This document shows positions 1 through 11,508 of a stretch of 64,000 nt of DNA, in pieces. The stretch comes from Diphasiastrum complanatum. Taxonomy: Eukaryota; Streptophyta; Lycopodiopsida; Lycopodiales; Lycopodiaceae. The DNA is taken from contig CM055092.1 of NCBI GenBank assembly GCA_029204225.1, forward strand, positions 38,947,800 through 39,011,799, read 5' to 3'. Numbering within the stretch: the stretch's first letter is position 1; every line of letters starts with the position of its first letter. Position numbers and translations under genes: made by a program. The notes beneath the pieces were generated by a model. That model saw only the letters and a list, made by a program, of their open reading frames with translations. It ran no database searches and had not been told where the DNA came from.

Positions 1-1871
1 AGTCCTCCCATTGGTCCGAGGAAAAATGGGTCCCCCCGCTTTTCAGACTTATGTTGTGTTCCCACCATGTGGCATATGAAGTGGCATGGGACCCTTGCCA
101 GATAGGGACAACTCAAGCCCATTTTTTAGACCTGCAAACATTGCCTAGCATGTTGAGTTGCCAGGGACAACCTAAGACGAATGCTATAGCAGGGATTCAA
201 ACTATCCAATCAGAGCCCTCCATTTAGCACCAGCCAAGTTTGAAAAGAGAGAGGTCCATGACGTCAAATCATCTGCCAAGGTAAAAAAATGAACGAAAAG
301 TGAAAGGGCCAGGCCAAGGGACTTGTCGCTAGTTTGAAACAGCCCTACGACCCCACTAGTAGTCTCTTTCCAAAAGTTAATGCCTGACGACCTTTGCATA
401 TCTAGAGCGTGGCCCCACCTATAAATCGTTGGGTGCAGCTCATTGTGTGAGTGCACACAAAAGCATATTTTGCTCATACACAACCACAATATGCAGGACT
501 ATTTCCCACATAAAAGAGCTTGCATGCTTAGAAAGTGCTTACAAAGATGGTATGTCACCTACCTGCTTGATCTAGGCAGTCACCTACCTAGGCTGCTTCT
601 GTGCTTAATCACTAACAAGTTTCAATCTTGAATGCCAATCTACCCCACAACATGATGGTTGTTAATTTAAACTGGTTCCTTTTGTTCAGCTAATATAAGA
701 CCCATATTATCTCTCTTTCATGTTAGAAACATGCGTTATATTATCTCTCTACTCACCAAGAAAAACGTTAGAATCAAGCCTACAACCTTCATAAAATTAA
801 CTACAAAAGTATAACCATATAGACTAATTCAAATGAGAAAGATTCAAATTTACCTAATAGTAGTTGTAGGCCTGATAATGTACCTCCGTATAAACAAAAA
901 TTCCAGTAATAAGATATCATATTGAAGTTTGTTAATAAAATAAATATATACAAACAAACTGAAAACACTAAACATGTCAATTGGCGACATTAATTCATTC
1001 ACTTGAACAAGATTTAATCATTTTGTACAAGATCAACTAGAAATCTAGGAGAACAATCTATCAACAAATTGTTATATGAAAGAATATTTGGAAGCAAAAG
1101 AAAAGTCTAGGTGTTCAGCTTAAGCTAGGGTGCTTTCTTAGTTTGTGAACTTCTTGCAGATTTTCAAATTATGAAATAAGCTTAACCTTTCCCATGATGT
1201 TTAATGAAAATGCATTCAGAAACTAATATACCTTTTTCTAGAAAACCTAACTTTCTATCCTCCGTCTATTCCCAATTTTGAAACCATTTGATAAGTCAAA
1301 GCTTGATGATACACCTTTCCAAGAACTTACACGAGTTAGGCAAGCTTACTGGATTAAATTACATGTGATGTAAAATTGAAAAAGGCAAAGCATAGCACAG
1401 CACTGGAATGAAAGGCATTCATGTTATAGCTGCCAAATGTTGCAAGTACAGTGACAGCATCTTATAATACGTTGTCAATCATCTAAGCAATATTTTCAAC
1501 ATGGAAAATGATAGTTAATGCTCCAGTCTTAGAATGGGTAGATGAAGTGGTTTAGGAAAACAAGAATTCAACAGCTAAAACAAGCTCAAATTCAATAGAT
1601 TTGAAAACCCCTACAACTTGGAAATCAGTGAAGTAAAAATTGCCAAACTCAAAAGTTGGCTTGTAAGGATTTGTAGGTATATTTGCCAGCAATGGTGTTT
1701 ATCAAGGACATAATTGAGCCCTGAAAGAGCCTATGAAAGGCATAGTCATGAAGGGAGCACAAAATTAAAGGAAAACAAAAACAGAAAAGGTATAAGAAAG
1801 AAATATAAGAAACTTTGCTACAATGATCAAAGGCGAGCCCATAAGCAGGCCATTATAAGAAAGCGATGTTA
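1..1871. other. intergenic DNA, no gene recognised
   Basis: Short open frames near 200-630 show no family signature. A TATAAAT string lies at about 422 in a moderately GC-rich stretch, but nothing transcribed can be recognised downstream of it. From about 660 the sequence is AT-rich. The last ~180 bases before 1872 probably hold the 3' UTR of the minus-strand glucanase gene. Confidence 0.5.
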
Positions 1872-3860
1872 TCACTTGCATCGCAAACGCCTGAGCTCTT
1901 CTACAGGGGGAAGGCACATATGCCTCTGAGAAAAGATCCACCACAGCATATTTGACAAAGAATTACCATCATCATGGCTCTGAAGAGAGAGAGTGTTACT
2001 GAGAGCAGGGCCACGTGCATACATTGCTTGAAGAGCATATACGAAACCCTTCCAGCCATCTCCAACTCCAGGTCTGGACAGAGCTGGCCAGGTCCATTCC
2101 ACAAGCTCTTGCACAAATTCCACATCCTTAAACAAGTAATCTGTGATGGGAGTGATGGGCAGAAGCTGGATCCCCAATCTGCACTCAAGCCAATCTGCTG
2201 GTGCAAACCAGAGTCCACTGTCTCTCTTGCTGGCCCAGAGGACACTGACGACGCGGTTTTGATCCACAAATTGACTCTCATACAAAGAGCTCCAAAAGGG
2301 AACATGCCACAGTGAGCGCGCTGACCTAGACTCCAACACAGCCAATGTAAGCCCTGTATGAATAAGATGCAAGTCTCCATATACCAAGCCCACTAGGGAG
2401 GCTGCATAATAAGCATTGACAGCCTCGCTGGTGCTCTCTTGATTCCTCCCATCTGCAAAAACAGTTAACCCACCTGCCCATGAATGCAGCAGCCATGGAT
2501 CAAAGTTTCTTAATCTAGGGAAGATATCGTTGTGCATTTTCAAGTTCATGTAATCTCCAACAAGAGCATAGAGATGGGGTTTGTAGATGCGCCCCCAACC
2601 AGGATCAAGCTTGGCAAGGACTGCCCCAGCATAGCAGAAATATCCCCAATGGTAGTGGTGATCATTGTATAAACCTAATCCAAAATCAGCACCAGGATCA
2701 GAAGCGCCATTCTTGCTGATCAAACCTCCCCATTTTGGATCATACAATATTGCATTACCTGGAAAAGTTCCATCAAGCCATGGATTGATGGAGTTCACCA
2801 GAAATACTCGAACTTTTTGCACAATTGAGTGAAAGCAGATCTCCTCTGCGATCAATGCAAGCCTGGCAGCCCTTGCCAATGCCTTACCATAAAAATAGGT
2901 TGAGTTCGTGGTGATTGATGAGAGCGCATCCACATCTTTCTCTAATGCTGCAGCTAGTTGATCTCTTTCTTCTGAATCCCTCACTCCTCCTGCAGAGTAC
3001 CATCCAATAGAAATGTCCTCGTCTTGAAGCACCCAAGAATCCCCGATAATTCCTTCTAATTTCCCATCTATGCTTTCAAAAACAAGTCCTGGGATGTTCA
3101 GTGCATAACTGGATAGAATCTCTCTGTGTAAAGGAAGACTAAGCATGAGCAGCTCACCCAAGCCCTTCTTCTTCCAGTTGTATCTTACTTGGAATGGAAC
3201 AGACAAGTCCACGCTTCCCCCAACTGCATAGGTAGTACTGAATCGATCTAGGATGGGCTCTGATTCTGCCGCAGTCAGGATAGAGATACGGATCACACCC
3301 ACAAATTCTTCACTGCAGGTCAAATCCTTAGAAAGCTGAAGGGCTGCAGATGAATATACAAGCCAAGTTTGGCCGTTGTTCATCTCAATTCTATGCTTAG
3401 TCCTGTCCTTATTGAATTGCAGATGCAACACAGCATGAATTGTAGAAAATACAGGCGTTCCGCCCCGGAAAACAACAGTGAAATAAGGACTTCCCCTGAC
3501 CAAAGGGACTTTGATCTTTCCCTGCTGCAGCTCCAAAGTCACACTCAAATCATCATAGCGAGTAACTACATGTGATCCGGAGCCACCGCCTTCAGAAGAA
3601 ATGGTTAAATCAGGCACAAAGACCTGGAAAATAAAGCCCGGCTGCACAGCCCTTGTTGGATAACAAATTGAAACCGATCCCCCCTTGAATTGCACCAGAA
3701 ATGGGTGGATGTACTCCTGCACAGATCCATCACCGAGGACATAGTTCTGCCAGAAGGAGTTAGTGGGCAGCGGAGCCTTTCTGATGCCGGAGCTCCAGAA
3801 TTGAGAAGGACTTGGAGGAGCGATATCAACAACACTACCAAAGATCTCCTCTATCTTCAT
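1872..3860 (-). CDS. GH81 endo-beta-1,3-glucanase, single exon
   Basis: Predicted 662-residue glycoside hydrolase family 81 enzyme, which cleaves internal beta-1,3-glucosidic bonds (callose-like or fungal cell-wall glucan). Seen: N-terminal beta-sandwich region (about 30-270) with LPTNSFWQN and EYIHPF, then an alpha/alpha-barrel region (about 300-610). Signature strings are YNDHHYHWGYF with the putative acid Asp400, and GRNQESTSEAVNAYY with Glu475 and Glu479, the expected catalytic glutamates. The frame is open throughout with no introns; length fits the plant family (about 650-750). The ATG at 3860 is the first in frame. No signal peptide is evident, so a cytosolic product is inferred, although plant members often carry an N-terminal extension. 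Upstream lie two long CT/GA tracts. No nonsense or frameshift lesion is visible, unlike the surrounding transposons, so this is probably a functional host gene. Confidence 0.93.
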   Translation of the reverse strand: MKIEEIFGSVVDIAPPSPSQFWSSGIRKAPLPTNSFWQNYVLGDGSVQEYIHPFLVQFKGGSVSICYPTRAVQPGFIFQVFVPDLTISSEGGGSGSHVVTRYDDLSVTLELQQGKIKVPLVRGSPYFTVVFRGGTPVFSTIHAVLHLQFNKDRTKHRIEMNNGQTWLVYSSAALQLSKDLTCSEEFVGVIRISILTAAESEPILDRFSTTYAVGGSVDLSVPFQVRYNWKKKGLGELLMLSLPLHREILSSYALNIPGLVFESIDGKLEGIIGDSWVLQDEDISIGWYSAGGVRDSEERDQLAAALEKDVDALSSITTNSTYFYGKALARAARLALIAEEICFHSIVQKVRVFLVNSINPWLDGTFPGNAILYDPKWGGLISKNGASDPGADFGLGLYNDHHYHWGYFCYAGAVLAKLDPGWGRIYKPHLYALVGDYMNLKMHNDIFPRLRNFDPWLLHSWAGGLTVFADGRNQESTSEAVNAYYAASLVGLVYGDLHLIHTGLTLAVLESRSARSLWHVPFWSSLYESQFVDQNRVVSVLWASKRDSGLWFAPADWLECRLGIQLLPITPITDYLFKDVEFVQELVEWTWPALSRPGVGDGWKGFVYALQAMYARGPALSNTLSLQSHDDGNSLSNMLWWIFSQRHMCLPPVEELRRLRCK

Positions 3861-3946
3861 GCCTTCCAGAAGCAGCAGAAATGAGACGTCGAAATGAGAG
3901 GAAATGAGATCACTGCAGCGCTATCAGATAATCAATCAATCAAACA

Positions 3947-3949
3947 CTC

Positions 3950-3997
<48 letters not shown>
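3947..3997. repeat. CT/GA dinucleotide tract 1 upstream of GH81
   Basis: About 50 bases of CT repeat (GA on the gene strand), roughly 90 bases upstream of the GH81 start codon. It therefore lies in the 5' UTR or core promoter. GA tracts there are common in plants and can bind BBR/BPC GAGA factors; that role is inference. Confidence 0.9.
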
Positions 3998-4000
<3 letters not shown>

Positions 4001-4089
4001 ATATTTCTGATAGACTTTCTCAAAGGATATTTGAAAAATCCCAAGTTACTTCTTTATACACAATCCCAGACCACCACACGGTTTGCTTT

Positions 4090-4090
<1 letters not shown>

Positions 4091-4132
<42 letters not shown>
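4091..4132. repeat. CT/GA dinucleotide tract 2 upstream of GH81
   Basis: A perfect 42-base CT repeat 94 bases beyond the first. Both tracts are followed by related sequence containing CACACGGTTT (4075 and 4191), which suggests an old local duplication of tract plus flank. Confidence 0.9.
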
Positions 4133-4137
<5 letters not shown>

Positions 4138-5283
4138 TTGATTAAAAATGAAAGATCTGGGTTAGTTCTCTTGTTTACACACCATCATCACACACGGTTT
4201 CCACTCTATGTGGTGAGCCCTTGTTGGGTGCCACGATGTGCCCTAGAAGCGTCCCCTCAGCTTGGAGAGTCCCTCCCCATCTCCAAGGTGCAAGGCCCAT
4301 CTGCCACAAGGCTTTTTCAAATGAACACAAGGTCATGATATATCATGAGAATCCTTGCTAGGATCATCTACATGTAAATCGTAAAAAGTAATTGTAAAAT
4401 TAAAAAAACCTCATTTTAATGCTTTTTCCTAGGAGTGAATCTTAGCTTTTAACACATCATTGCAATAGCTAGCTTATCATAATTGTGACAAAGCTAACAA
4501 CACAATCAAAAATTGCTCTTCTCTAATGTTTAATGTGATTAGCATTGAAAAACAAAGGGAAGCGGCTTGAGGCCACATGGCCTTGCCTTTGTTAAAACAT
4601 ATTTACATAGGTTTGTGATAAATGAAAATTCATTACATTAATGTTTTTGGTATCAATTGATTTTAAACCCAACCATCATACCCTCACATTATTGCACTTA
4701 AATGTAATATTTTAGATCATTTAAATTTTTGCATCTAGGTAGGGAAAGTAATGTAATCAAAGCAATTAGCCCCATGTATTTTTGGCCTTGTTGACCTTGC
4801 AAAGGCAATACTGTGTTGAGGTCAGTCAATGGAGTTTGGAAAAAAGTCAATATTAAAGGATATTTTGTGTTAACGACCTAAACTTTTAAGACCTGAACTT
4901 TGAGGCTAAATTAACATACTAACATGTATCGAATCGGTGATTCTTCACAATGAGAAGATGAAGCAAATATAATTGGAACATGAAGGACCAAATAGAATGT
5001 AAATGCAATGATTCCTCCATGCTTCCAACTTTGAACTCTCTGGAAAATAACAACAAACAAACAATAAATGTATTTTCTGAATGGATAAATACAACAAGAC
5101 ATTTACATCTATCAACCTGAAAGTTACGTCCTTCAAGGCCAAAAACACAAAGTGTGCAAGTTGCAAAAAGCTCTCTAAGGGCTGAAGCAAGCTCCGAGGG
5201 CCTGGCTCGATAGAATCAATCAATTTTTGTTGCAAAACGACTTCATTCATAACTCTGTTGACTTTAATGTTTATCTCAAACAC
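4133..5283. other. intergenic, mostly AT-rich
   Basis: 4200-4330 is GC-richer and includes the distal GH81 upstream region. The remainder is AT-rich and I recognise no gene, RNA or LTR boundary in it. Confidence 0.5.
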
Positions 5284-5735
5284 AGAGGCCCAAGATATGT
5301 TATAATAGCTCTATAAGTTGATGACTCTCTAATCATCAACAACTCGAATCAGTTGCTTCATGAGACAAAGTTGCTATTGTCAAAAGTATTCAAAATGACC
5401 GATTCAGGCCCTGTGCATTACCTCCTCAGAATCGAGATAACTAGAGATAGAGCAAACAGAAGGATTGCAATAAGCCAAGAAAGGTATCTAACCAATGTAC
5501 TCTATAAGTATGGCATGGAAAACTGCAAGTTGGCAGACTCGCCTATGGATCCAAGATTCACACTGTCCAAGGACACGTTCCCGAAACTAAAGTAGAGAAG
5601 ATGAAGATGTACAAATATCCCTATCAATCGATAGTTGGATCGATCATGTATGCCATGGTTTGCACACGACCCAATCTTGCCATGATCATGTATGCCATGG
5701 TCTGCACATCACCCAATCTTGCCTATGCTGAAGAA
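5284..5735 (+). pseudogene. Copia reverse transcriptase relic
   Basis: Fragment of a Ty1/Copia pol gene spanning the end of the reverse transcriptase palm and the connection region. Around 5311-5330 the sequence reads L-stop-VDDSLIINN: the tyrosine of the YVDD active site has become TAA. The frame continues with LLSKVFKMTDSGPVHYLLRIEI, split here as LLSKVFKM and HYLLRIEI, then RYLTNVLYKYGMENCKLADSPMD in pieces, all typical Copia landmarks. A stop at about 5593 interrupts it before the IVGSIMYAMVCTRPN block. No LTR or other element part is attached, so this is an isolated, dead fragment. Family assignment is secure; lineage was not determined. Confidence 0.8.
5642..5725 (+). repeat. 42-bp in-frame tandem duplication in Copia relic
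   Basis: GATCATGTATGCCATGG recurs exactly 42 bases later (5642 and 5684). Each unit encodes about 14 residues of the conserved IMYAMVCTxPNLA block. The copies differ at a few positions. Confidence 0.85.
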
Positions 5736-6400
5736 ACATTTTGTTTCTAATGCCAAAGCTTTGCTAGCTTTCAATTCTGAACCTTTGACAAAAGGCAACA
5801 CAACACGACACGAAATCAGTCGTGCTCCATGTTGGTAGATTCCACACTTTTAGAATCTGTTTACTGTTTTGCTTCTTACTTCTTGTGTACATAACTGTTT
5901 CTGCCTGTCACTAGGCACGTTTAGGCATTTTCTTGAAAGTTAGCATTCTTATTCAAGGCCCAAATCAGACAGAAAGAGACTGGTATCAATGTAGTATTAA
6001 TGTCCTACTTGTCAGAGGACAATCCAAGGACGTCACTCTTGAACTAATGTACATGCATAAATAGCCAATCATACATGCCAAAGCGTTCAACCATAAAATC
6101 AATGTGCAGATCCGTTGAAAAAACAATGAAATCCTACTCTAATGCTGCAATATGAAGTGAACAGATCTTTAAAAGGCTGAAACTACTATACACATGCATT
6201 AACCTACAAACTAGAAACAAAAACTAAATGGACAGCTTAAAATCTGAAAACTAAACTAGCATACACATTATCATTGCAAGAAACTAAACTTACGTTGCCT
6301 AAGTTTTGTCCTTTCCTCCTCAGCTTCTTTGCTTTATTTTTTTTTGCTGCTTCGCTTGCTTTCTTAGGTTTTTTTTTTTTGGCTGACCAACCAGTGTAGA
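5736..6400. other. intergenic, no gene recognised
   Basis: AT-rich spacer with T-homopolymer runs at about 6335-6345 and 6368-6380. Nothing functional is recognised. Confidence 0.5.
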
Positions 6401-6826
6401 TTAGTAGTTAGTCTCCGCAAGACATTCGCAATGATCTCTGAGCCGCTTTGGCGAAACTATCAGGGTCAAAAAAGACTTTAAATTTTTCAGATGGATAACG
6501 AGATGATGGAAATAGTGAAATGGAAGAAAGGGTGGTGGCAGTGGTGACAACGGTAGATGGTGTGGGCAATAAGCATGAGAATGGATGTAGATGTTGTGGC
6601 AAGAGGACTGGTTGAAGAAGGAGACTGATTTTCCAATGCTTGTACTTCCATCTTCTGAAGGATCTTCGTCGTGACTGGGGTACTTCTTTTGATTGAATCG
6701 CTTTGGATTGCCCATCTGCCTTCTTAGCCTTATCGTTGTCGTCTTTGGTTTCTTGACCTTGGCTGTCAATTTGCTAATGTTGTTGCTGGCAATGTAACTG
6801 CTCCTAGTGGATCCAAGCAGATCCAC
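6401..6826 (-). pseudogene. unassigned coding-like stretch with frameshift
   Basis: The minus strand is open for 141 codons, but the protein-like character changes frame near 6600. Upstream the first frame reads KRFNQKKYPSHDEDPSEDG; downstream another frame gives SEKFKVFFDPDSFAKAAQR and ends RMSCGD-stop. Both parts are hydrophilic and more codon-like than their overlapping frames, which suggests one former coding region with an indel. I recognise no domain. The upstream end abuts a TC/C/A low-complexity run. It could be a retroposed gene fragment or a chance open frame. Confidence 0.3.
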
Positions 6827-6866
6827 TCTCTCTCTCTCTCTCCCCCCCCCCCCCCCAAAAAAAAAA
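6823..6866. repeat. compound (TC)n-(C)15-(A)10 tract
   Basis: A TC dinucleotide run passes into 15 C and then 10 A. Simple-sequence tract with no further function inferred. Confidence 0.9.
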
Positions 6867-8116
6867 TCTGTTGGCGGAGATGTTGTTGCTGGTATCTGGC
6901 ATGCTCAAGGTTGGAGTGGCAGTTGAAACACATAGTTGAAACATGTGACTGGACTAAAGATTGAACAAATTTCAACTAAATTTGTTTCGATCTTGTCGTA
7001 GTTGACTCAAAGATGAATATGATGATGAGATGCAAGAATCAACTCTAAAGTGGCATGGATTTCGCAAATTTGCAATATGCTCAAAAGTCCTAAACTTTGT
7101 ATAAGGTGATCTGAATATTGATAGATGAATGACAATTTATTCTTGAGATACGCTACATGACGTCTCTTGTTCAATGGCTATCCTTGATGAACTAAAAACA
7201 AATCTAGAAAAAGAGATGCAATTAGAAGAAATTATCAAATAAAAAAAAAATGAAAAAAATAAATTAAAAAAAAAGATACCATCTTACAGAGAGTGAAAAC
7301 TATAGAGCACTTGTCAAACAAAAAGTCATTCATCAACATTGACACGTCACCTAGATAGTTGCAATTTTCATTGGGAGGTAGAGTAAAAAAATCTGACATG
7401 TCCTTGTCAAAAACAAGACAGGACTGGTAGCACTGAATCTACCATCAATGATAGCAAATGCTGTAAGATATAGCTTCAAATACATGGAAGGAGAAGATAA
7501 TATTTCCATAGTACTTCTCTGTTTAGAACATTCATTAAAATGAATTTCTATATAGATTTTCTATTCCCATAGTTGGTGTATATATCCATTGTAAGGCCTT
7601 GGGAGTCATCTCAGACATATTGATTTGAAGTTGCAGAAAGGCAGAAGAAAATTTCAATTCCCTGGGGAGGTTGCTCTTGGTTGGAAAGTTTAACAAATAA
7701 CAAAAAATTGGTGTTCTTCTTCCTTCTACAATAACTCAATTCATGTCTTGTAAGAACGTCTCTGTGCCATGAGTGATCTGGGTAATCATGGGGTTATGCA
7801 GAAGTTTGCAAGAAACTTCTCGATTGAGCTGCAGGTGTAGCTGTTGAGTGCTATGGTGCTCATGGTGTGTTGTCATTGGAATCCTATCCGGATTTTTTTA
7901 CCCTTGTTGAATCGCATAGCCATCTTGTATGGCTAGTGGTTCTGGATTTTCTGGTGGGTAGTCATGATAATGTGAGGAATGTCCAGATTGTGAGGGTTGT
8001 TCTTCATATCCTTGGATGGCATGTGCTTGGATATGCTGATGTGAAGGGCAAGCATCAACAGGATGCGTAGCCCGGCATTGTTGGCACCAGATGAGTTATT
8101 TTTGTCTATTAGGTAC
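6867..8116. other. intergenic, no gene recognised
   Basis: Includes A-rich DNA at 7225-7280. The GC-richer stretch 7860-8070 is open on the plus strand for 67 codons but has no recognisable motif. Confidence 0.45.
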
Positions 8117-8453
8117 CTAGGCAGTGTGTGGTTGATGAGGCATACTGCATTGGATATACTTCATGGCATTTTGAAACTCATTGGTGAGTTTCTCCATTTG
8201 TAGGTGATGTTGCTGATTAAGCAACTCCAGATGTGATTTTTTAAAGCTGATCTCGATTATCCTTGATCTGCTTCGACTCATGGATAGCAGCATGGGGTGC
8301 TTTCCTTGCCCTAGATTCGTCAACATCTGATCCTTCATCTTCCTCTCGGATGACATCAGACATAGCTAACTTGAGACTCGTATATTCGTCATTGGATTTA
8401 AGCTCGCGTCTGATCAAGCTTGGAAATTTCACCAAGAACCAAATGATGAGCAT
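8117..8453 (-). pseudogene. unassigned charged or coiled-coil coding remnant
   Basis: Two overlapping minus-strand frames look like parts of one hydrophilic protein split by a frameshift near 8250-8330. One has IREEDEGSDVDESRARK, the other SHLELLNQQHHLQMEKLTNEF, a heptad-like Gln/Leu/Glu-rich run. Such tails are common in transposon-associated Myb/SANT-type plant proteins, but no diagnostic motif is present. It lies next to the LTR of Copia A. Confidence 0.25.
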
Positions 8454-8516
8454 CTATTTGGTGGGCTACTCTTGTACTTGACTCTTTAAGCGCTTGAAAC
8501 ACTCAATATAGTCTCG

Positions 8517-9162
8517 TGTGAGAGATTTCAGATCCTTAAGATCCAATCTACTTGAATGATCTTTGGTTAGAAAGAGAAATACACTACCAATCTCACCAAT
8601 GTAGAAAAATTAGCATCTACACACAAATTGAGATGCAAACACTAATAGAACTTGATTAAACTTGAATGAAATGATTATGTACTATTGTTTTCCATACAAA
8701 ACCAGCAAGCTACTATATTTCACACGTGTGGATCCAAAAATAGCAAATATAGATCATTCTACACATAGAATTGCAAGCAATCACCAAGATAGTGCGCCAA
8801 TGGATAGTAGAACCCAAGAGAACCATGTATAAGCATGAAATGAGATAGATAAGAGAGAAGATTGCTCTCTCTACGAGTTACATCCTTTTATAGCAGGTCC
8901 AAATCCTATTTTGCCACTTGGCTTTCCCACCAAAATGCTAACCCTACTAATTTTGGGTCTAGATTCAACGTACCCAACTATTCAAATTCAATCTACTCAA
9001 ACTCGCATTCTAACTTTTTCACACTGCAAAAAACTGTTTATTCAAATGAAATTTAGACTAATGAACTTTTAAAAATCAACCTCTAAGTCTAAAACAAGTT
9101 TTGGCCTCATGCCAAATATGAAAATATTTCAAAATGTGATGAAACTAGTTGAATGTTTCACA
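8517..9162 (-). repeat. 3' LTR of Copia A
   Basis: On the minus strand the Copia A pol end is followed by a purine run (GAAGAGGGAG) and then TGTGAAACATTCAACTAG, the expected tract plus LTR start, at 9162. A TATAAAAGG box lies at 8884-8892 and the palindrome CACACGTGTG at 8721-8730. The distal end at 8517 is inferred from a TGTGAGAGAT string resembling the starts of other LTRs here (23543, 46372). That boundary is uncertain. Confidence 0.55.
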
Positions 9163-9215
9163 CTCCCTCTTCAACTAGTTTTAGCATAGACTTTGATAAT
9201 ACTCCAAGTGAAGTC

Positions 9216-11020
9216 CTATGCTTCATGAAAAAGTCTTTGGGCCAATGCTTCGGTGAAGATATCAGCTACACATTCCCTTGAAGACACATGTTGAAGCTCC
9301 ATCTCTTTTGCAATGACTTGCTCTCTCACAAAATGATATTGTATCTCAATATGCTTGCTCCTAGCATGAAAGATAGGATTGGATGCCATTCTTTGGGCTA
9401 ATTGATTGTCAGAAAAGATGATTGGGATCTTTGAAAAATCCAGCAAGTGAAGATCCTTGTTATCCTCTTGATCCATACCATCTCCTTTGTGCAATGTGTA
9501 AGAGCTTTGTACTCGGCCTCACTAGATGACAATGAGATAGTGGCTTGTTTCTTTGACATCCATGATATAGCTCCATCACCTATGAAAATACAATAAGCAC
9601 TAATGGATTTCCTATTCATTACATCTCCAACATAGTCCAAATCTGAAAATCCAAAAAGATTAGGTGATGTTCACTCATACAATATGCCAAAATCTCGAGT
9701 TCCAATGATGTACCTCAAAAAATGCTCCTCATTAGGATCTTGCATGACTTGACTCAATCTTTCAACACAATAGCTTAGATCAGGTCTAGTAATGGCTAGA
9801 TAGATGAGTGAACCAACTAGCTTCCTATAGAGAGTAATGTCCTCGAAGGATCTTTCATTACCTCTTATAGTTAGCTTTACATGAGACTCCATAGGTGTAT
9901 CAATTTTGCATCTACCATATGAAATATTTCTAGAATAGAATTAGCATGCTTCTCTTGACAAATGAAAGTAGATTGAGAAGATCTAATGACTTCTATTCCT
10001 AAAATGTAATGCAATTTACCAAGATCATGCACCTCAAACTCTTTCTTAAGAGCATTCTTGATATCCTCCACATCTTGATTGTCTCCACCACTCAAGATAA
10101 TATCATCCACATAGATTAGCAAGATGGTAACATCATTTCCAGCAAACATATAATAAAGTGAATGATCATACTCACTCATAACAAAGCCTTGAGAGAGTAA
10201 AAAAGAGTTAAGCTTAGCATACCAACTCCTTGGTGCTTGCTTAAGGCCATTCAAATTCTTTTGTAGAAGACACACATGATTTGGCTTTGTTGATGAAATG
10301 TAGCTCTTGGGTTTCTCCATGTACACTTCCTCCTCAAGATCACCATTCAAGAATGCATTTTCAATGTCCATTTGCCATAGATCCCATCCATAAAGTGTAG
10401 CAAGTGAAATGATGACTCGAATGCTTACCATCTTTGCCACGGGTGCAAAGGTCTCATCATAGTCAATCCCTTGTTGTTGAGCATATCCTTTTGCCACTAA
10501 CCTTGCCTTGTACTTGTTGATAGATCCATCTTGGTTTGTCTTCATCTTGAAGATCCATTTGCATCCAATAGCTTTCTTGTCCTTAGGCAACTCCACCAAT
10601 CTCCATGTTCCATTCTTCATAAGAGCTTGATACACAAGATCCATTGCTTGGATCCACTACTCTTCTTTCCTTGCTTGATCTACACTTGTAGGCTCATCCA
10701 AAGAGGTTAGGAAAGCAACTTAATTTTCAGAAACTACTTGCTTACCCTTTTGATCATATGTGAGTCTTTAAGGTACTTGTCTTTCTCTTGATGTTCTCCT
10801 TGGCTTTTGACTTGATGAAGGTCCATCATCACCACCATCCAAAAATGTTCCCCTCATAAAAAATGACATGTCTACCAACAATCACTTTTTTAGTAGAAGG
10901 AATGTAAACCTTATAGGCTTTACTCACCTCACTATATCCAACAAAAATCCCTCTTCTTGAAAATGTATCCTCCTTGGTTCTATCATCAAGAGTAATGTTG
11001 ACACCACAAGTCTGGTACAA
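9216..11020 (-). pseudogene. Copia A pol remnant (integrase end, RT, RNase H)
   Basis: Minus-strand Ty1/Copia polyprotein lacking gag, protease and most of integrase. Upstream end (10829-11020) encodes the integrase C-terminal GIFVGYSEVSKAYK motif. Reverse transcriptase (9877-10644) has NGTWRLVELP, CKWIFKMK, KYKARLVAKGY, IENAFLNGDLEEEVYM and an intact active-site LLIYVDDIIL. RNase H follows with ISLSSSEAEYKAL, HARSKHIEIQYHFVRE and ADIFTEALAQRLFHEA. Frame changes near 9395-9670 and between RT and RNase H disrupt it. The 5' end stops near 11020, where the LTR of Copia B begins, consistent with B inserting into or truncating A. Confidence 0.85.
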
Positions 11021-11037
11021 TCCAGCAGGTCTTCACA

Positions 11038-11495
11038 TGTGCGAAGAGTGACACATCACTCAGATCTATCCATTTGATCCATTCTTGATCCTTATCCAAA
11101 GTTGACCTTCTAGAATATGGCTAAAATCCAAAGAGCTAGTCTCCTAGAATATGGGAATATTTCCTACGAAATAGGATCTAAGGAAAATTGTCAACTCTTA
11201 TCTTCTAGAACTCTATACACACGTGTGACCATTCACTTGCCATGTGGGAGCATTTACTCATGCACATGCAAGGAAAAGCTAATTTCTAGGTGACTAGTCA
11301 ACTTGACTAAAATCTAGTGTTCGCATTAACTAGATTGATACAAAATCAAATTAGACATATACAAGTATGAAAAGTACTTTCTTTCACACGTGGGAACAGG
11401 CTCCACACATGTAAAATCGGATCATCAACATTGTTCTCATGTTTGATCTTTATTTACGATAAACAATGTCAAGTGAGAAGTGACAATTTTCAACA
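11038..11495 (-). repeat. 3' LTR of Copia B
   Basis: The minus strand reads GAGGAGGAG then TGTTGAAAATTGTC at 11495: a purine tract and LTR start directly after the B coding end. The segment holds CACACGTGTG at 11218-11227 and CACACGTGGG at 11385. The lower end is set at TGTGCGAAG (11038), where Copia A similarity stops; this boundary is approximate. Confidence 0.5.
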
Positions 11496-11508
11496 CTCCT
11501 CCTCACTT

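Noticed and set aside
415-640. Promoter and short gene at a TATAAAT box
   Set aside because: The downstream 62-codon frame has no homology and there is no other support.
1901-2380. 159-codon minus-strand frame inside the GH81 gene
   Set aside because: It overlaps the GH81 frame and has no domain; a shadow of the real gene.
3904-4338. 144-codon plus-strand frame rich in Ser-Leu
   Set aside because: It is open only because CT repeats read as Ser-Leu; no protein character outside the tracts.
7867-8070. 67-codon plus-strand frame as a gene
   Set aside because: Short, no motif, no flanking exon signals.
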